IMG/VR virus record: IMGVR_UViG_3300033183_000354
Span: 88,720 to 152,719 of that record
Origin: a virus
Direction: 5' to 3' (one strand)
Length of the DNA: 64,000 bases
Made by a program: the position numbers and the translations under genes. Positions within the stretch are counted from its first letter, which is position 1. Every line of letters begins with the position of its first letter. Shown piece by piece: positions 21,485 through 32,200 of this stretch. The notes beneath the pieces were generated by a model that made no database searches, was not told the origin of the DNA, and worked only from the letters and a program-made list of their open reading frames with translations.

Positions 21485-22887
21485 TGGTTGATTTTACTGA
21501 CGAATACTTTGACAATCAAAGAAAGAGTAAGGTATCTAAGACTCGAGGACGTGTAGAAGCAGATGCCTATAAGGATAACGATAAACGCTATCCTTTGCCT
21601 ACATATGAGAATCAATCTTCACTTAATAAAGCTACACGAGGCGGTAAAGAGAATAGAGCCTATATTGGCGGAGGCGATGTAGTAGTTGATCTCAATCTAA
21701 AACCTACTATGCCGTCTCGCTCACCTAAAAATCATGTTAAGCAAACAATTACCGGACATATATTTGAAGTCGATGATACAAAAGGCAATGAACGTATCTT
21801 ATATAAGCATGCAACAGGATCAGCAATTGAAATGCAGGCTGATGGAACTGTCATCGTTAGTTCGCTCTTCAATACTGTACGTTTTACTGGTGGAGATGAA
21901 AAAGTAATTATCGAAGGTGATGGTACAATCTCTTATAATGGTAATTTAACGCTTGACGTAACAGGCGATTTTAATCTAAAAGTTGGACAAAACTTCAATA
22001 TAGATGTTGGAGGTGACGTAGTACAGACTGTTGACGGCGGCGTTAAACATACAGTTGAAAAGAATTTCAAACAAATTATCAAACAAAACTATAGTGATTA
22101 TGTCCTTGGTGTACGTACCGAAGAGACTTTAAATGATCGATATATTATTACTAAAGGATTATTTGATAACTATGCACAAAATGATATCAAGCAATTTGCT
22201 GGTAATGATATCATTACAACAGCACAAAAGACATTTACTGCTTCATCAAAAAATATTAATATTATGGCAAGAGATCTTACTGTGATTGGTGATAGTGGTA
22301 CAATGGGTGGTGAGAATATTATCGCATATAACTATAATATGTACACAGGTCATTCAATTGAAGCCGGTGATACTATAACTACACCAGTTGTATATGGCGA
22401 TTTACAAGGTACAGCCACAAAAGCTATAGACGCAGATACAGCTCATAGTCAATCATATGGCGATTTCCATGGTGATGTCGGTTCTTCTCCAGGGTATACA
22501 GCAGATAATACCTCTGTCGATACAACTGCAACTTTATTGCCAAACAGTACACGTCTCACAAATACATTATATAAATCTGATCTTGGCATAAGAAAAGTAT
22601 CGATCGATCCAGGTGATAAGATGAAGAATCAAATCGATCGATCAGCAAAATATGGTGGTATTGCTACACGAAAACTTACGACAGCAGAAGTTAGATCAAA
22701 GATGCGAGATCCAATTACTGCAACAAATAAAGCATTTATTGGTTCTATGCTTTCTGAAGGCGTATTGTCTGCACAATATATTAATTCGATTCCACCTCGA
22801 ATTGGAAGAAAAGTTGGTGCTGAACCTACACCAAGAAGAAATAGCGAACCAATTGGTTATAGAAAAGATACTGGAAGGTTTGTATAA
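21484..22887 (+). CDS. Spike protein with beta-helix (gp5 C-domain-like)
   Basis: 467 residues. Residues about 95-300 have the short repeats of the T4 gp5 triple-stranded beta-helix: HATGSAIEMQADGTVIVSS, then GTISYNGNLTLDVTGDFNLK, GQNFNIDVGGDV and VDGGVKHTVEKNF. The block GHIFEVDDTKGNERILYKH at about 86 is the usual entry into this domain in phage and type VI spikes. In T4 this is the C-terminus of gp5; here it is separate, behind the lysozyme and the amidase-like genes. The C-terminal 150 residues are basic and unusual for a spike. It probably forms the trimeric needle with the hub. Confidence 0.8.
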   Translation: MVDFTDEYFDNQRKSKVSKTRGRVEADAYKDNDKRYPLPTYENQSSLNKATRGGKENRAYIGGGDVVVDLNLKPTMPSRSPKNHVKQTITGHIFEVDDTKGNERILYKHATGSAIEMQADGTVIVSSLFNTVRFTGGDEKVIIEGDGTISYNGNLTLDVTGDFNLKVGQNFNIDVGGDVVQTVDGGVKHTVEKNFKQIIKQNYSDYVLGVRTEETLNDRYIITKGLFDNYAQNDIKQFAGNDIITTAQKTFTASSKNINIMARDLTVIGDSGTMGGENIIAYNYNMYTGHSIEAGDTITTPVVYGDLQGTATKAIDADTAHSQSYGDFHGDVGSSPGYTADNTSVDTTATLLPNSTRLTNTLYKSDLGIRKVSIDPGDKMKNQIDRSAKYGGIATRKLTTAEVRSKMRDPITATNKAFIGSMLSEGVLSAQYINSIPPRIGRKVGAEPTPRRNSEPIGYRKDTGRFV

Positions 22888-23522
22888 TGGCTATTACGAA
22901 AAATTATATTCCAGATCCATCATATAACCCTGAATTTCAAACTGAAATTACTGCGAGGACAAAATTGGCTCCTGGTATTAGTATGGCAAAGTTTTTAGCT
23001 GGCTATGGAGATAAGTCAAATCTTAATCATATTGCAACAAGACAAGAAAAACTTAAGTTGGCTAAACAATATTATCTTCATGCTCAAGCAGTCTTGACAG
23101 TATCTCAAAATATGAGTGACTTCGAAGAATATCGCTTAATAGTAGCAGAAGGTTTATATAAACCTGGACCAAGTGAAGTCTTACAAAAAGGAAGTATTAA
23201 TGAGAGTCTACAAAAAGGACTTGCTGTAGTATATGAGCTTAGAGATAATAGAGGCAATAATGCTCTTGATAAAACATTCGATCTTGCGGTTCATTGGAAA
23301 GATACACTTAATTTTAATAAACTAATCCTCGATTATGATACGTATGATCCAAATGGAAGTTTAAACGCTCAAATCATTTTGATTATGCCTCAAATATTTG
23401 ATCCATGGAAAGTAACTTATGATAATATTATTGAAACGAGATTTAATAACTATGTCCAAGCTACAAATGAATTAATTGAAATTTTACTTCCTAAAGAAGA
23501 AAGTACTGCTAAAGTTTATTAA
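22887..23522 (+). CDS. Conserved structural protein of the baseplate operon
   Basis: 211 residues. Sequence blocks: YNPEFQTEITARTKLAPGI, ATRQEKLKLAKQYYLHAQAV, then GPSEVLQKGSINESLQKGLA (a peptidase-like Ser/Gly pattern is not supported). Mostly helical in the first half, mixed after. Similar proteins lie before gp25 in marine T4-like phages and have no assigned role that I know. Start coupled to the previous stop (TAATG). A baseplate part or assembly factor is inferred from the operon. Confidence 0.65.
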   Translation: MAITKNYIPDPSYNPEFQTEITARTKLAPGISMAKFLAGYGDKSNLNHIATRQEKLKLAKQYYLHAQAVLTVSQNMSDFEEYRLIVAEGLYKPGPSEVLQKGSINESLQKGLAVVYELRDNRGNNALDKTFDLAVHWKDTLNFNKLILDYDTYDPNGSLNAQIILIMPQIFDPWKVTYDNIIETRFNNYVQATNELIEILLPKEESTAKVY

Positions 23523-23528
23523 TAAATA
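23521..23528 (+). promoter_or_regulatory. Variant late promoter before gp25
   Basis: AATAAATA, one mismatch to TATAAATA, directly at the stop of the previous gene and 27 bases before the gp25 ATG, in one of the few intergenic gaps of the operon. Possible weak late promoter. Confidence 0.3.
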
Positions 23529-23555
23529 GGATAGATACATTCTTAAGAGAAAAAA

Positions 23556-23999
23556 ATGGCTAAACGAGCATTTGCAGTAGAAGATGGTAACTTACAGATA
23601 AAATCTGTGACAGTTGCAAAAGAAAGGGTTTATAAAGATATAGACCTGACATTTGCGCGTAAACCTTCTGGTGATATTTACAAGAAGACTGATGCTGCAG
23701 CAGTGAAACAAGCAGTAAAAAACGTCTTACTTACTAATAAGTATGAAAAGCCATTTGCTCCATCTTATGGTGCTAACTTAAATGCACTTCTTTTTGAACT
23801 TGAATCAGAATTTGAAGATGATAAGATAAGAGATGTCATTAAACAAACTATAAGAAAATATGAACCAAGGGCTCGAGTTGCTGGCGTAAAGACAAAGATT
23901 AACCCAAATAATAATGCTGTTACAGTTACAGTTAATTTTCAAATCGTAAGCACTTCAGAAGAATTTACACTCGATCTAACACTAGCGAGGCTGAGATAA
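23556..23999 (+). CDS. 25: Baseplate wedge protein gp25
   Basis: 147 residues (T4 gp25 is 132), of the GPW/gp25 family that forms the inner baseplate and triggers sheath assembly. Blocks: YKDIDLTFARKPSGDIYKKT, AVKQAVKNVLLTNKYEKPF, then APSYGANLNALLFE and the C-terminal strands AVTVTVNFQIVSTSEEFTL. The order gp25-gp6 matches contractile tails in general. Directly abuts gp6. Confidence 0.95.
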   Translation: MAKRAFAVEDGNLQIKSVTVAKERVYKDIDLTFARKPSGDIYKKTDAAAVKQAVKNVLLTNKYEKPFAPSYGANLNALLFELESEFEDDKIRDVIKQTIRKYEPRARVAGVKTKINPNNNAVTVTVNFQIVSTSEEFTLDLTLARLR

Positions 24000-25832
24000 A
24001 TGGCGACCACAATTAAATCAACTGATCTAGATTTTGATACGATCAAAGCAAGGTTGAAAGATTATTTAAAGTCAACCGGAGAGTTTTCTGATTATAATTT
24101 TGAAGCCTCAGGTATCTCAAACGTATTAGACGTATTGGCATATAATACTCATTTTAATGGGTTGACTGCTAACTTTGCTTTGAATGAATCATTCCTTAAT
24201 ACTGCTCAATTAAGAAGCTCAGTTGTATCTCATGCCGAAGCTTTAGGCTATGTACCAAGATCTTATACTTCAGCAAAAGCATTAATCAATATTTCTATTA
24301 CTATTTCTGCTGTTACTAGACCAGTTACGGTTACATTACCACGTGATACAAAGTTCACATCTGAAGTCAATGGTATCACTTATACTTATCAGACTCTTTC
24401 TAATTATACTGCAACTGATGATGGTTCAGGCGTTTATCAGTTTACAACTTCTGAAGGCATAGAATCAATTCCCATTTATGAAGGTTCATTAAAGACTAAA
24501 ACTTTCTTTGTTGGAGAAACCGAAGAAGAACAGATTTATGTGCTATCAGATATTACGATGGATACGCAAACACTTGAAGTAAAAGTATATGAATCTTCTT
24601 CAAGTAGTACTTATGAATCTTATACTAATTTAAGAGATGCGAGTCGTATTACTACTACCTCAACTCATTATCAAATTAAAGAAGTGCCAAATGGTAACTA
24701 TGAACTTTTATTTGGGGATGGAGTTACGACTGGTAAGAAACCGAGCGCAGGTAATAAGATTGTAGTTACATATCTATCAACTGCAGCAGGCGCATCAAAT
24801 GGTGCAACTACTTTTACTCCTTCATCTACGTTTACAGTTGATGGCACTGATTATAATCTTGGAGTTACTACTGTATCTGAGTCAGCAGGTGGAGCATTTA
24901 AAGAAACTATTGATTCTATTCGTCGTAATGCTCCGATTGGATTTGCTACTCAACAAAGACTTGTGACTGCAGAAGATTATCGTGCACAGATCTTATCAAA
25001 ATATGGAAACTATATTGATGATGTTATCTCTTGGGGTGGAGCAGATAATGATCCTCCTCGTTACGGTGCAGTATACGTATCACTTGACTTTAAAGATGAT
25101 ATTTCATCTGATGTGCAGACTGAAGTAAAAAATGCAATTGTTAACGATCTTACTTCAAATATCTCGATTATGTCAATCGATACTCTTTTCTCTGATGCTA
25201 TTACTACGTATCTCGAATTAAATACATTCTTTAACTTAGATCCTGATTTAACTTCTTCTACGCCTCGAGCAGTTGAAAATGATGTATCAGAATTAGTCAT
25301 TGATTACTTTAATAATAATCTGAAAAGCTTTAATAAAGTATTTAGAAGATCTCAATTATTGGCTACTATCGATGATTTCGATGTTGCTATTCTTAACTCT
25401 CGAATGGATGTGAAGGTACAACAAAGGTTTACGCCTTCATTAAGTCAATCACTATCATATGATGTTAAGTTTCCAGTAACATTAGCAAATCCAGATGATG
25501 AGTTTTACCGTATTACTTCGAATCGTTTTACTTATAATGGTGTAGCTTGCTTGATTCGTAATAAATTAAAATCAAATAAACTTGAAATCGCTGATATCGA
25601 TGGCAATATTCAAGTAGATAATATTGGTTCATATTCTCCAGATAATGGTACTGTTAATATTGTTGGATTTAAACCTTCTTCTATTGAAGGCAGTTCGCAA
25701 ATAAAAATCTCTGCTACTCCTTCAAATCAAAGTACAATTAGACCTTTAAGAAATTATATCATCGACTTAGATCAAGAGCTTTCGATTGCGTCAGCTCAGA
25801 TTGATTATCAAGAAACAAGAATTAATCTCTAA
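24000..25832 (+). CDS. 6: Baseplate wedge protein gp6
   Basis: 610 residues (T4 gp6 is 660), baseplate-J family. It forms the inner iris of the baseplate. Blocks: STGEFSDYNFEASGISNVLD, ALNESFLNTAQLRSSVVSHA then EALGYVPRSYTSAKA, and ETIDSIRRNAPIGFATQQRL followed by VTAEDYRAQI, the classic J-protein signature. C-terminal half contains IDLDQELSIA. Located right after gp25 as in T4-like and P2-like tails. Confidence 0.95.
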   Translation: MATTIKSTDLDFDTIKARLKDYLKSTGEFSDYNFEASGISNVLDVLAYNTHFNGLTANFALNESFLNTAQLRSSVVSHAEALGYVPRSYTSAKALINISITISAVTRPVTVTLPRDTKFTSEVNGITYTYQTLSNYTATDDGSGVYQFTTSEGIESIPIYEGSLKTKTFFVGETEEEQIYVLSDITMDTQTLEVKVYESSSSSTYESYTNLRDASRITTTSTHYQIKEVPNGNYELLFGDGVTTGKKPSAGNKIVVTYLSTAAGASNGATTFTPSSTFTVDGTDYNLGVTTVSESAGGAFKETIDSIRRNAPIGFATQQRLVTAEDYRAQILSKYGNYIDDVISWGGADNDPPRYGAVYVSLDFKDDISSDVQTEVKNAIVNDLTSNISIMSIDTLFSDAITTYLELNTFFNLDPDLTSSTPRAVENDVSELVIDYFNNNLKSFNKVFRRSQLLATIDDFDVAILNSRMDVKVQQRFTPSLSQSLSYDVKFPVTLANPDDEFYRITSNRFTYNGVACLIRNKLKSNKLEIADIDGNIQVDNIGSYSPDNGTVNIVGFKPSSIEGSSQIKISATPSNQSTIRPLRNYIIDLDQELSIASAQIDYQETRINL

Positions 25833-26773
25833 TGGCACATAAAATATCTGATTATAATCGTAGAGAAATAAACTTAATCCAAAGACGGATTAAAGAAGTT
25901 TTGCCTGAATATTTTACGGCAGAATATCCTGACTTGATTAAGTTTCTCGAAGCGTATTATGATTTTATGAATCAAGATACAACAGCAAATAACCACGATA
26001 TTGATATTCATCAACTTTATCGTGTAAGAGATATTCCTGAAACTGAACTATCGAATCTTAATCAAATCATTAAAGAGTTAAGTGCTGGCCTTGAGAATGG
26101 TGAAGCATTTACTGATGCTAGGTTTACAGCAAGAAGATTTGCTGATTTCTATAGATCAAAGGGTTCTCGTAATTCAATCGAAGAATTCTTTCGTGCCTTT
26201 TTTCAACAAGAAGTTGAAGTTGAATATCCTAAAAAACAAATGTTTATTGTAGGTGAATCAGAAATTGGTTTCGATTCTCTTAAATTTATTCAAGATTATG
26301 CTTTATATCAAACGTTCTCTATTCTTATTAAGAGCGGATTAGGTACGAGAACATGGGATAAACTATATAAAAAATATGTACATCCGGCTGGATGGTATTT
26401 TCAAGGGCAAGTAGTAAATGAAGGGGTAGCTGATTTTGGTATTGGTAATATGCCATTATCACTTAAAGATTCTGGAATTGGTCCTGTTCTTGTCGGTGAA
26501 GCTATTCTTACTACAACTGCTCCATTTATTCAAGATGTAGCATTTGTAGAAAATGATACGATTATTACTGGTATCGATAATAATCTTATCTCACGTTATC
26601 AGTCATTGACTGCAACTCAACTTCAAAATAACTTCAATGATATTACTGATCTTATTTCACCGAATGCACCTACATTTGATGATAGTGCTACAGAAGGTGA
26701 AGCCGATATGGCTGGAACAGTTTACACAATGGATGGTGCGAGATATACTGATAGTAATAACGCATATCTTTAG
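25832..26773 (+). CDS. Baseplate wedge structural protein
   Basis: 313 residues. N-terminal helical domain (INLIQRRIKEVLPEYFTAEY, DLIKFLEAYYDFM), then RFADFYRSKGSRNSIEEFFR and the LYKKYVHPAGWYFQGQVVNE block. This is a known structural protein type that follows gp6 in cyanophages and other marine T4-like phages; the place corresponds to T4 gp7, but it is far shorter and I see no proof of homology. The C-terminus is acidic and Asn/Asp/Thr-rich. Stop of gp6 overlaps its start. Confidence 0.75.
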   Translation: MAHKISDYNRREINLIQRRIKEVLPEYFTAEYPDLIKFLEAYYDFMNQDTTANNHDIDIHQLYRVRDIPETELSNLNQIIKELSAGLENGEAFTDARFTARRFADFYRSKGSRNSIEEFFRAFFQQEVEVEYPKKQMFIVGESEIGFDSLKFIQDYALYQTFSILIKSGLGTRTWDKLYKKYVHPAGWYFQGQVVNEGVADFGIGNMPLSLKDSGIGPVLVGEAILTTTAPFIQDVAFVENDTIITGIDNNLISRYQSLTATQLQNNFNDITDLISPNAPTFDDSATEGEADMAGTVYTMDGARYTDSNNAYL

Positions 26774-26793
26774 TAAAGAGCATAAACTTTCAT

Positions 26794-26801
26794 TATAAAT
26801 A
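26794..26801 (+). promoter_or_regulatory. T4-type late promoter
   Basis: Exact TATAAATA in the 55-base gap before the fibre gene at 26829. Start expected near 26807; leader of about 22 bases with AAGGGA. Confidence 0.7.
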
Positions 26802-26828
26802 CCTTTAATCACGGTGTAAGGGATTAAG

Positions 26829-27830
26829 ATGACTAGACAGAATATTGCAATTGGATCTTCGGCGAATGATGGTACTGGTGATACCCTCAGAGCAGCAGGT
26901 CAAAAAATTAATCAAAACTTCGTAGAGATCTATCAACGTCTTGGCGGAGATAGCGATGTTTTTTCGACTCAAATTAGTTTTACTGGTTCTGCAATTGTCT
27001 GGGAAGGAACCAGCGCTGATAGTTGGGAAACAAATCTTATTGTAGCAGATCCTACTGCTGATAGGACTATAACTATCCCTGATGCTACTGGAACGATCGT
27101 ATTAAATAGTGCGACTCAAACTCTTACAAATAAGACTTTGACTACACCTACTTTAACGACTCCAAAGATCAATGATACTTCGGCAGATCATACATATAAT
27201 ATTGCGGTCAGTGAATTGGCTGCTAATAGAACAATAACACTTCCTCTCTTAACAGGAAATGATACGTTTGTTTTTGCTGATCATACTCAGACATTAACAA
27301 ATAAAACTTTGACTACGCCGACTCTAAATTCGCCGACAATTGGCACATTAATCAACGATGCAAATGGCGCTGAGATTATTAAACTAACGGCTACATCTTC
27401 TGCGGTCAATGAAATTACAATTGCGAACGCGGCCGCAGGTTCTGGTCCTACTATTTCTGCTACTGGTACTGGTACAAATATAAACCTAAACTTAAGCGCT
27501 AAAGGCACAGGTGCTGTCGAAACAAATAAGTTTGCTTTTAATCATGAAAATCAGGTTTCAAATGGAGCAGTATCTGCCGAGAGATCTTTCATCATCTTTA
27601 GCAAAGCAACTGCTTTAGCTGCTACACTTGCAGATGGTACGGTTACAGGTGAATTTAAATTAATGGTAAATGCTAATACTGGTTTAGTTACAGTTACTCC
27701 TTCTAATTTTGCACAAGGCACTTCTTTCTCAATTGCACAAAACGGTTCATGTCAAGTTATTTGGGACGGTAGCAATTGGTTCATGATTGGATCTGCTGAT
27801 TCGTCTGACACATATATAACTATTACTTAA
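26829..27830 (+). CDS. Baseplate/fibre attachment protein with short repeats
   Basis: 333 residues. The N-terminus (NIAIGSSANDGTGDTLRAAG then KINQNFVEIYQRLGGD) is a widespread baseplate or tail-fibre attachment module in T4-like marine phages. It is followed by two copies of TQTLTNKTLTTPTL separated by about 60 residues, then a beta-rich Ala/Thr-rich shaft and a C-terminal head (FAQGTSFSIAQNGSCQVIWD, then GSNWFMIGSADS). Probably trimeric. It lies between wedge genes, so a fibre close to the baseplate rim is likely. Confidence 0.7.
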   Translation: MTRQNIAIGSSANDGTGDTLRAAGQKINQNFVEIYQRLGGDSDVFSTQISFTGSAIVWEGTSADSWETNLIVADPTADRTITIPDATGTIVLNSATQTLTNKTLTTPTLTTPKINDTSADHTYNIAVSELAANRTITLPLLTGNDTFVFADHTQTLTNKTLTTPTLNSPTIGTLINDANGAEIIKLTATSSAVNEITIANAAAGSGPTISATGTGTNINLNLSAKGTGAVETNKFAFNHENQVSNGAVSAERSFIIFSKATALAATLADGTVTGEFKLMVNANTGLVTVTPSNFAQGTSFSIAQNGSCQVIWDGSNWFMIGSADSSDTYITIT

Positions 27831-27840
27831 GAGATAAACG

Positions 27841-29214
27841 ATGACAGCAATTATTACAGACGCACTCAAAAAACAACTGCTCGATACCGTATATAACGAG
27901 TTTACTGCTGGAAGCACTAAATACTATATTGGTGTTGGCAGATCCGAGCAATGGGATAGCGCTGAAACAGTACCTACTCCTACAAACTCTTTAAGAACAC
28001 AACGTAATGCTCGTTTATCATTACAGGCAATTAAACTTGCAACTGATGCATCTTATGTAATTCCTCGTTATAACTGGACTTCTGGTACAATTTATAGTGG
28101 CTATGATGATGCATTTAATAGATATCCTACTAATTCATATTACGTATTAACAGAAGATAATCACATTTATATTTGTCTTCAACAAGGTAAATCTTCGACA
28201 GGTATTTCTGTTGCATCAACTGTTAAACCTACTGGTACAACTACTACTCCATTTAGAACTTCAGATGGTTATGTTTGGAAGTTTTTATATGCACTAAGTG
28301 GTGTAACTTCTGCTAGATTTTTGTCGGCTAACTATATGCCAGTTCAGTTTATTAATGATTCTTCAGGCTCAGAGGCAATTGGTATTATCTCTCAACAGCA
28401 AGCGACTATTCAAGAAGCAGCATCTGAAGGTCAAATTATTGGTATTCGAGTTTCTAATGGTGGCACTGGTTATACATCTGCTCCTACTGTAACTATTTCC
28501 GGTGATGGTGCCGGCGCAAGTGCTACTGCTTACGTAAGTGGTGGTTCTATTACAAAGATTGAACTTGATTCAAGTGGCGATAGCGGCATGACGATGGGTC
28601 ATAGTTATAAATATGCGGGTATTTCATTTAGCGGCGGTGGTGGTAGTGGTGCTGTGGCACGTGCTATTATTGGTCCTACTGGTGGTATTGGTGCAAATCC
28701 AATTAATGATCTTCGTTCTACTGCGATTATGTTTAATACAAAACCTGCAGGTGCAGAAGGCAATGACTTTATTGTCGATCAAGACTTTAGACAAATTGTT
28801 CTTATGAAAGCACCAACAGATTATAATGATTCTGCATATACAGATACGACAGGCAAAGTCCTTCGTTATCTTAAACTTACTTCAGCTGGTGACGCATCAA
28901 ACTTTATCGTAGATCGTACTATTACAGGTGGTACTTCTACTGCAAAAGCAATCATTGATCAAGTTGATAGTGATAATATCTACGCTCACCAAACTGAAGA
29001 TACTGGATTTATTAGCTTCCAAGAAGGCGAAGCAGTATCTGCACCTGGAGCAACTGGTACACTCGTTGCTGCTGGCTATGATGGAGATACAGATGCATTT
29101 ACAAATGATGATGTTAATAAGTTTTCTGGGGACATATTATACATAGAAAATAGAGCGCCAGTACTTCGAGCAGCTGATCAGACTGAAGATATTAAAGTCA
29201 TCATTTCACTTTAA
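27841..29214 (+). CDS. 8: Baseplate wedge protein gp8
   Basis: 457 residues (T4 gp8 is 334). Shared landmarks with T4 gp8: YYIGVGRSEQWD, VIPRYNWTSG, TSDGYVWKFLYAL, DFRQIVL and the C-terminus FSGDILYIENRAPVLRAADQ followed by TEDIKVI. Gp8 links wedge proteins gp7 and gp10 and follows baseplate expansion. The added length comes from two Gly/Ser/Thr-rich beta insertions, about residues 190-280 (ISGDGAGASATAYVSGGS) and 350-400 (TGGTSTAKAIIDQVDSD), the latter like the modules in gp53 and the DUF4815 protein. Confidence 0.9.
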   Translation: MTAIITDALKKQLLDTVYNEFTAGSTKYYIGVGRSEQWDSAETVPTPTNSLRTQRNARLSLQAIKLATDASYVIPRYNWTSGTIYSGYDDAFNRYPTNSYYVLTEDNHIYICLQQGKSSTGISVASTVKPTGTTTTPFRTSDGYVWKFLYALSGVTSARFLSANYMPVQFINDSSGSEAIGIISQQQATIQEAASEGQIIGIRVSNGGTGYTSAPTVTISGDGAGASATAYVSGGSITKIELDSSGDSGMTMGHSYKYAGISFSGGGGSGAVARAIIGPTGGIGANPINDLRSTAIMFNTKPAGAEGNDFIVDQDFRQIVLMKAPTDYNDSAYTDTTGKVLRYLKLTSAGDASNFIVDRTITGGTSTAKAIIDQVDSDNIYAHQTEDTGFISFQEGEAVSAPGATGTLVAAGYDGDTDAFTNDDVNKFSGDILYIENRAPVLRAADQTEDIKVIISL

Positions 29215-29224
29215 GGTATAGAGA

Positions 29225-32200
29225 ATGGCAACCGTACTAACTAAATCTACTTTTTCTAATACATATAAAGATGATTTTGCTGATAGTGACAATTATTACA
29301 GAATCCTTTTTAATAGTGGTAAAGCACTGCAAGCGAGAGAGCTTACGCAGATGCAAACTATTATTCAAAAACAAATTGAAAGATTTGGGAGTAATATTTT
29401 TAAAGAAGGTGGAGTCGTAAAACCTGGCGGCACAAACCTTAATCAAAAGTATGAATACATCAAATTAAATACTACGTCTAATACACTACCTACTGATACT
29501 TCAACTCTTATTGGTACACTCTTTACGGGTCAAACTTCTGGTGTTATCGCAAAAGTAATTCAAGTTGTATCTGCTACAGGTTCTGATCCAGCTACACTTT
29601 ACGTACAATATACTAATACCGCATCCTCAACGGCTGATACCTCTTCACCTATTCGAATGGAAGCAGGCGAAGATATTAATAATGGTTCAATTACTCTTAC
29701 TGTACAAACGACAAATACAACAGCAAATAGAGCAGTCGGTACTGGTACTATTGTTTCAATTGGTTCAGGCATTTATTATACAAAAGGTTTTTTTGTATAT
29801 ACTGAAAATCAATCGAAAATTGTTTCTAAATATTCTGATGCCCCTAACGTTGATGTTGGATTTAAGATCGTAGAAGATGTCGTCACTATTGCTGATAATA
29901 CCGCATTATACGATAATCAAGGATCGACTCCTAATTTATCTTCCCCAGGCGCTGATAGATATCGTATTCGTCTTCTTATCTCTACTCGTGATGAAATTGA
30001 TTCTGATCAAAATTTTATTCATATCGCTACTGTTAAAAATGGCGTAATCTTTGCAACAGCAAAAGAAACTGATGCATATGATATTCCTAATGATATGATT
30101 GCTCAGAGGATCTTTGAAAACTCTGGTAACTATATTGTTAATCCATTTACCGTTAAATTCAATGAAGATTCAGATAATACAAAACTACAGCTTGAAGTAA
30201 GTGATGGTGTAGCTGTTGTTGACGGCTATAGAGCTGAAAGATATTTCCCAACGGTTATTCGACTTGATAAGCCAACTACTACTATTACCAAAAATAACGA
30301 AGTTGTAGCAGCTGACTTTGGTAACTATGTTATTGTAAATCCAGCAAATGCTTCTGGTTTACCAAACTTAAATACGTGGGAACAGCTTAATCTACGTAGC
30401 GCTACTAATTACGGTGGATCTACGATTGGTACTGCAAGAGTAAAAGCTGTAACCGAAGATGGTGCAAACTATCGTTACCATCTTTTTGATATTCAAATGA
30501 ATTCTGGTCAAGCTTTTAGAAATGTTAAAAGTGTTGGTACAAGTATAACGAGTTATTTTAATCCAACTCTTGAAAATAGCAAAGCTGTACTAAAGGATCC
30601 TCTTAAGAATTCATCTCTCTTTGCGCTTCCTATTTCTCGACCTTCTTCAATTAGTGATATTTCTTTGGTAGTACAAAGAAGATTTGCTACTACTACGAAT
30701 GCAAGTGGTGAAGCATCACTGACTCTTACTGCTACTGGTGAAACTTTCTCTAATGTTGGTGACTGGATTTATGCTAATGCTGATAGCGACTTATATACTG
30801 GTTCAGTAAGTGTAAGTGGCGCAGGTACAGCAGCTGCTAGCATTAGCGGTCTTCCTGTAAGTTCTTCTAATCTCGAGATCTTAGCTTATGTTAATAAAGC
30901 TGCTGCCACTCCAAGATCTAAAACATTAACAACTCGTACAATAAACGCTACTGTTGATTCTGATGGCAATGGATTTAAGTATATTAATCTTGGTAAAGCC
31001 GATATCTATGATGTATCAGAAATTGTGAATGCTGCCGATAGTTCAATAAGCTATGCTAATCGATTTGTTCTTGATAATGGACAAAGAGATAATTATTATG
31101 GACTAGGTAAACTAGTATTAAAAGGTGGAAACGCGGCGCCAAGTGGCAATGTTTATGCAAGCTTTAGACATTTTGCACATGGTACTTCAGGCGATTTCTT
31201 TGCTGTTAACTCTTATACTGGTCAAGTTACATATAAAAACATTCCGTCTTATAGATTAAATGATGGAACTACGATTAATTTAAGAGATTACTTAGACTTT
31301 AGATCAGTACAAGATGCAAATGGCGCATATTCAAGTACTGCGACTGGGGCTCGAGTCAATCAACTTCCACAGCCTACTGATACTATTCAGTTCGATGCGG
31401 CTTATTATCTTCCAGTTGCTGGTAAGTTGACAATTGACACAGAAGGCATGCTAGATTTTGTCAAAGGCTCTCCTGAATTAATTCCACGTCCACCTGAAAA
31501 GGCTGATCAATCTCTTGGTCTTTATAATATTTGGATGGGCGGCAATACTCTTGATGATTCTGATGTTCTTTTACAGCGCATTGAACATAAACGCTTTACA
31601 ATGGCTGACATTGGTCAACTTGAGACACGAATCGATAAGCTTGAAGAATTAGCTTCTCTTAGCATGCTTGAAATGGATACGAAGAATTTCCAAGTTCTTG
31701 ACTCTGCTGGTCTTGATAGAACAAAATCAGGTTTCTTTGTAGATAACTTCTCTACACATATTTTATCTGACGTTGAAAATCCAGACTATTCGGCTGCACT
31801 TGATCCTTCTCGTCAAGAGTTAAGACCTGCATTTAGTGAAGATAATATTAAATTAATATATGATTCGGCTTCTTCGACCAATACTATTAAGAAGGGTGAT
31901 AATGTTTATATCAAGTATGACGAAGCAACTTATATTAATCAAAGTCTTGCAAGTCAGGCCATTCAAATTAACCCATTCTCTGTAGTTGTTCATGAAGGTA
32001 TCATAACGCTTTCTCCAGCATCAGATGAATGGAGAGATACCAAGCGTAAAGCTGCTAAAACTATTGATGGTGGTACTAAACTTAATACACAGCAAGCTTA
32101 TATGTGGAATAACTGGGAATGGAACTGGGGAGGTCGACCTCTTGATCAGTTGAGTGTTGGTGCGACTACTAACGTTAAGAAGACTTCTACTTCTACACAA

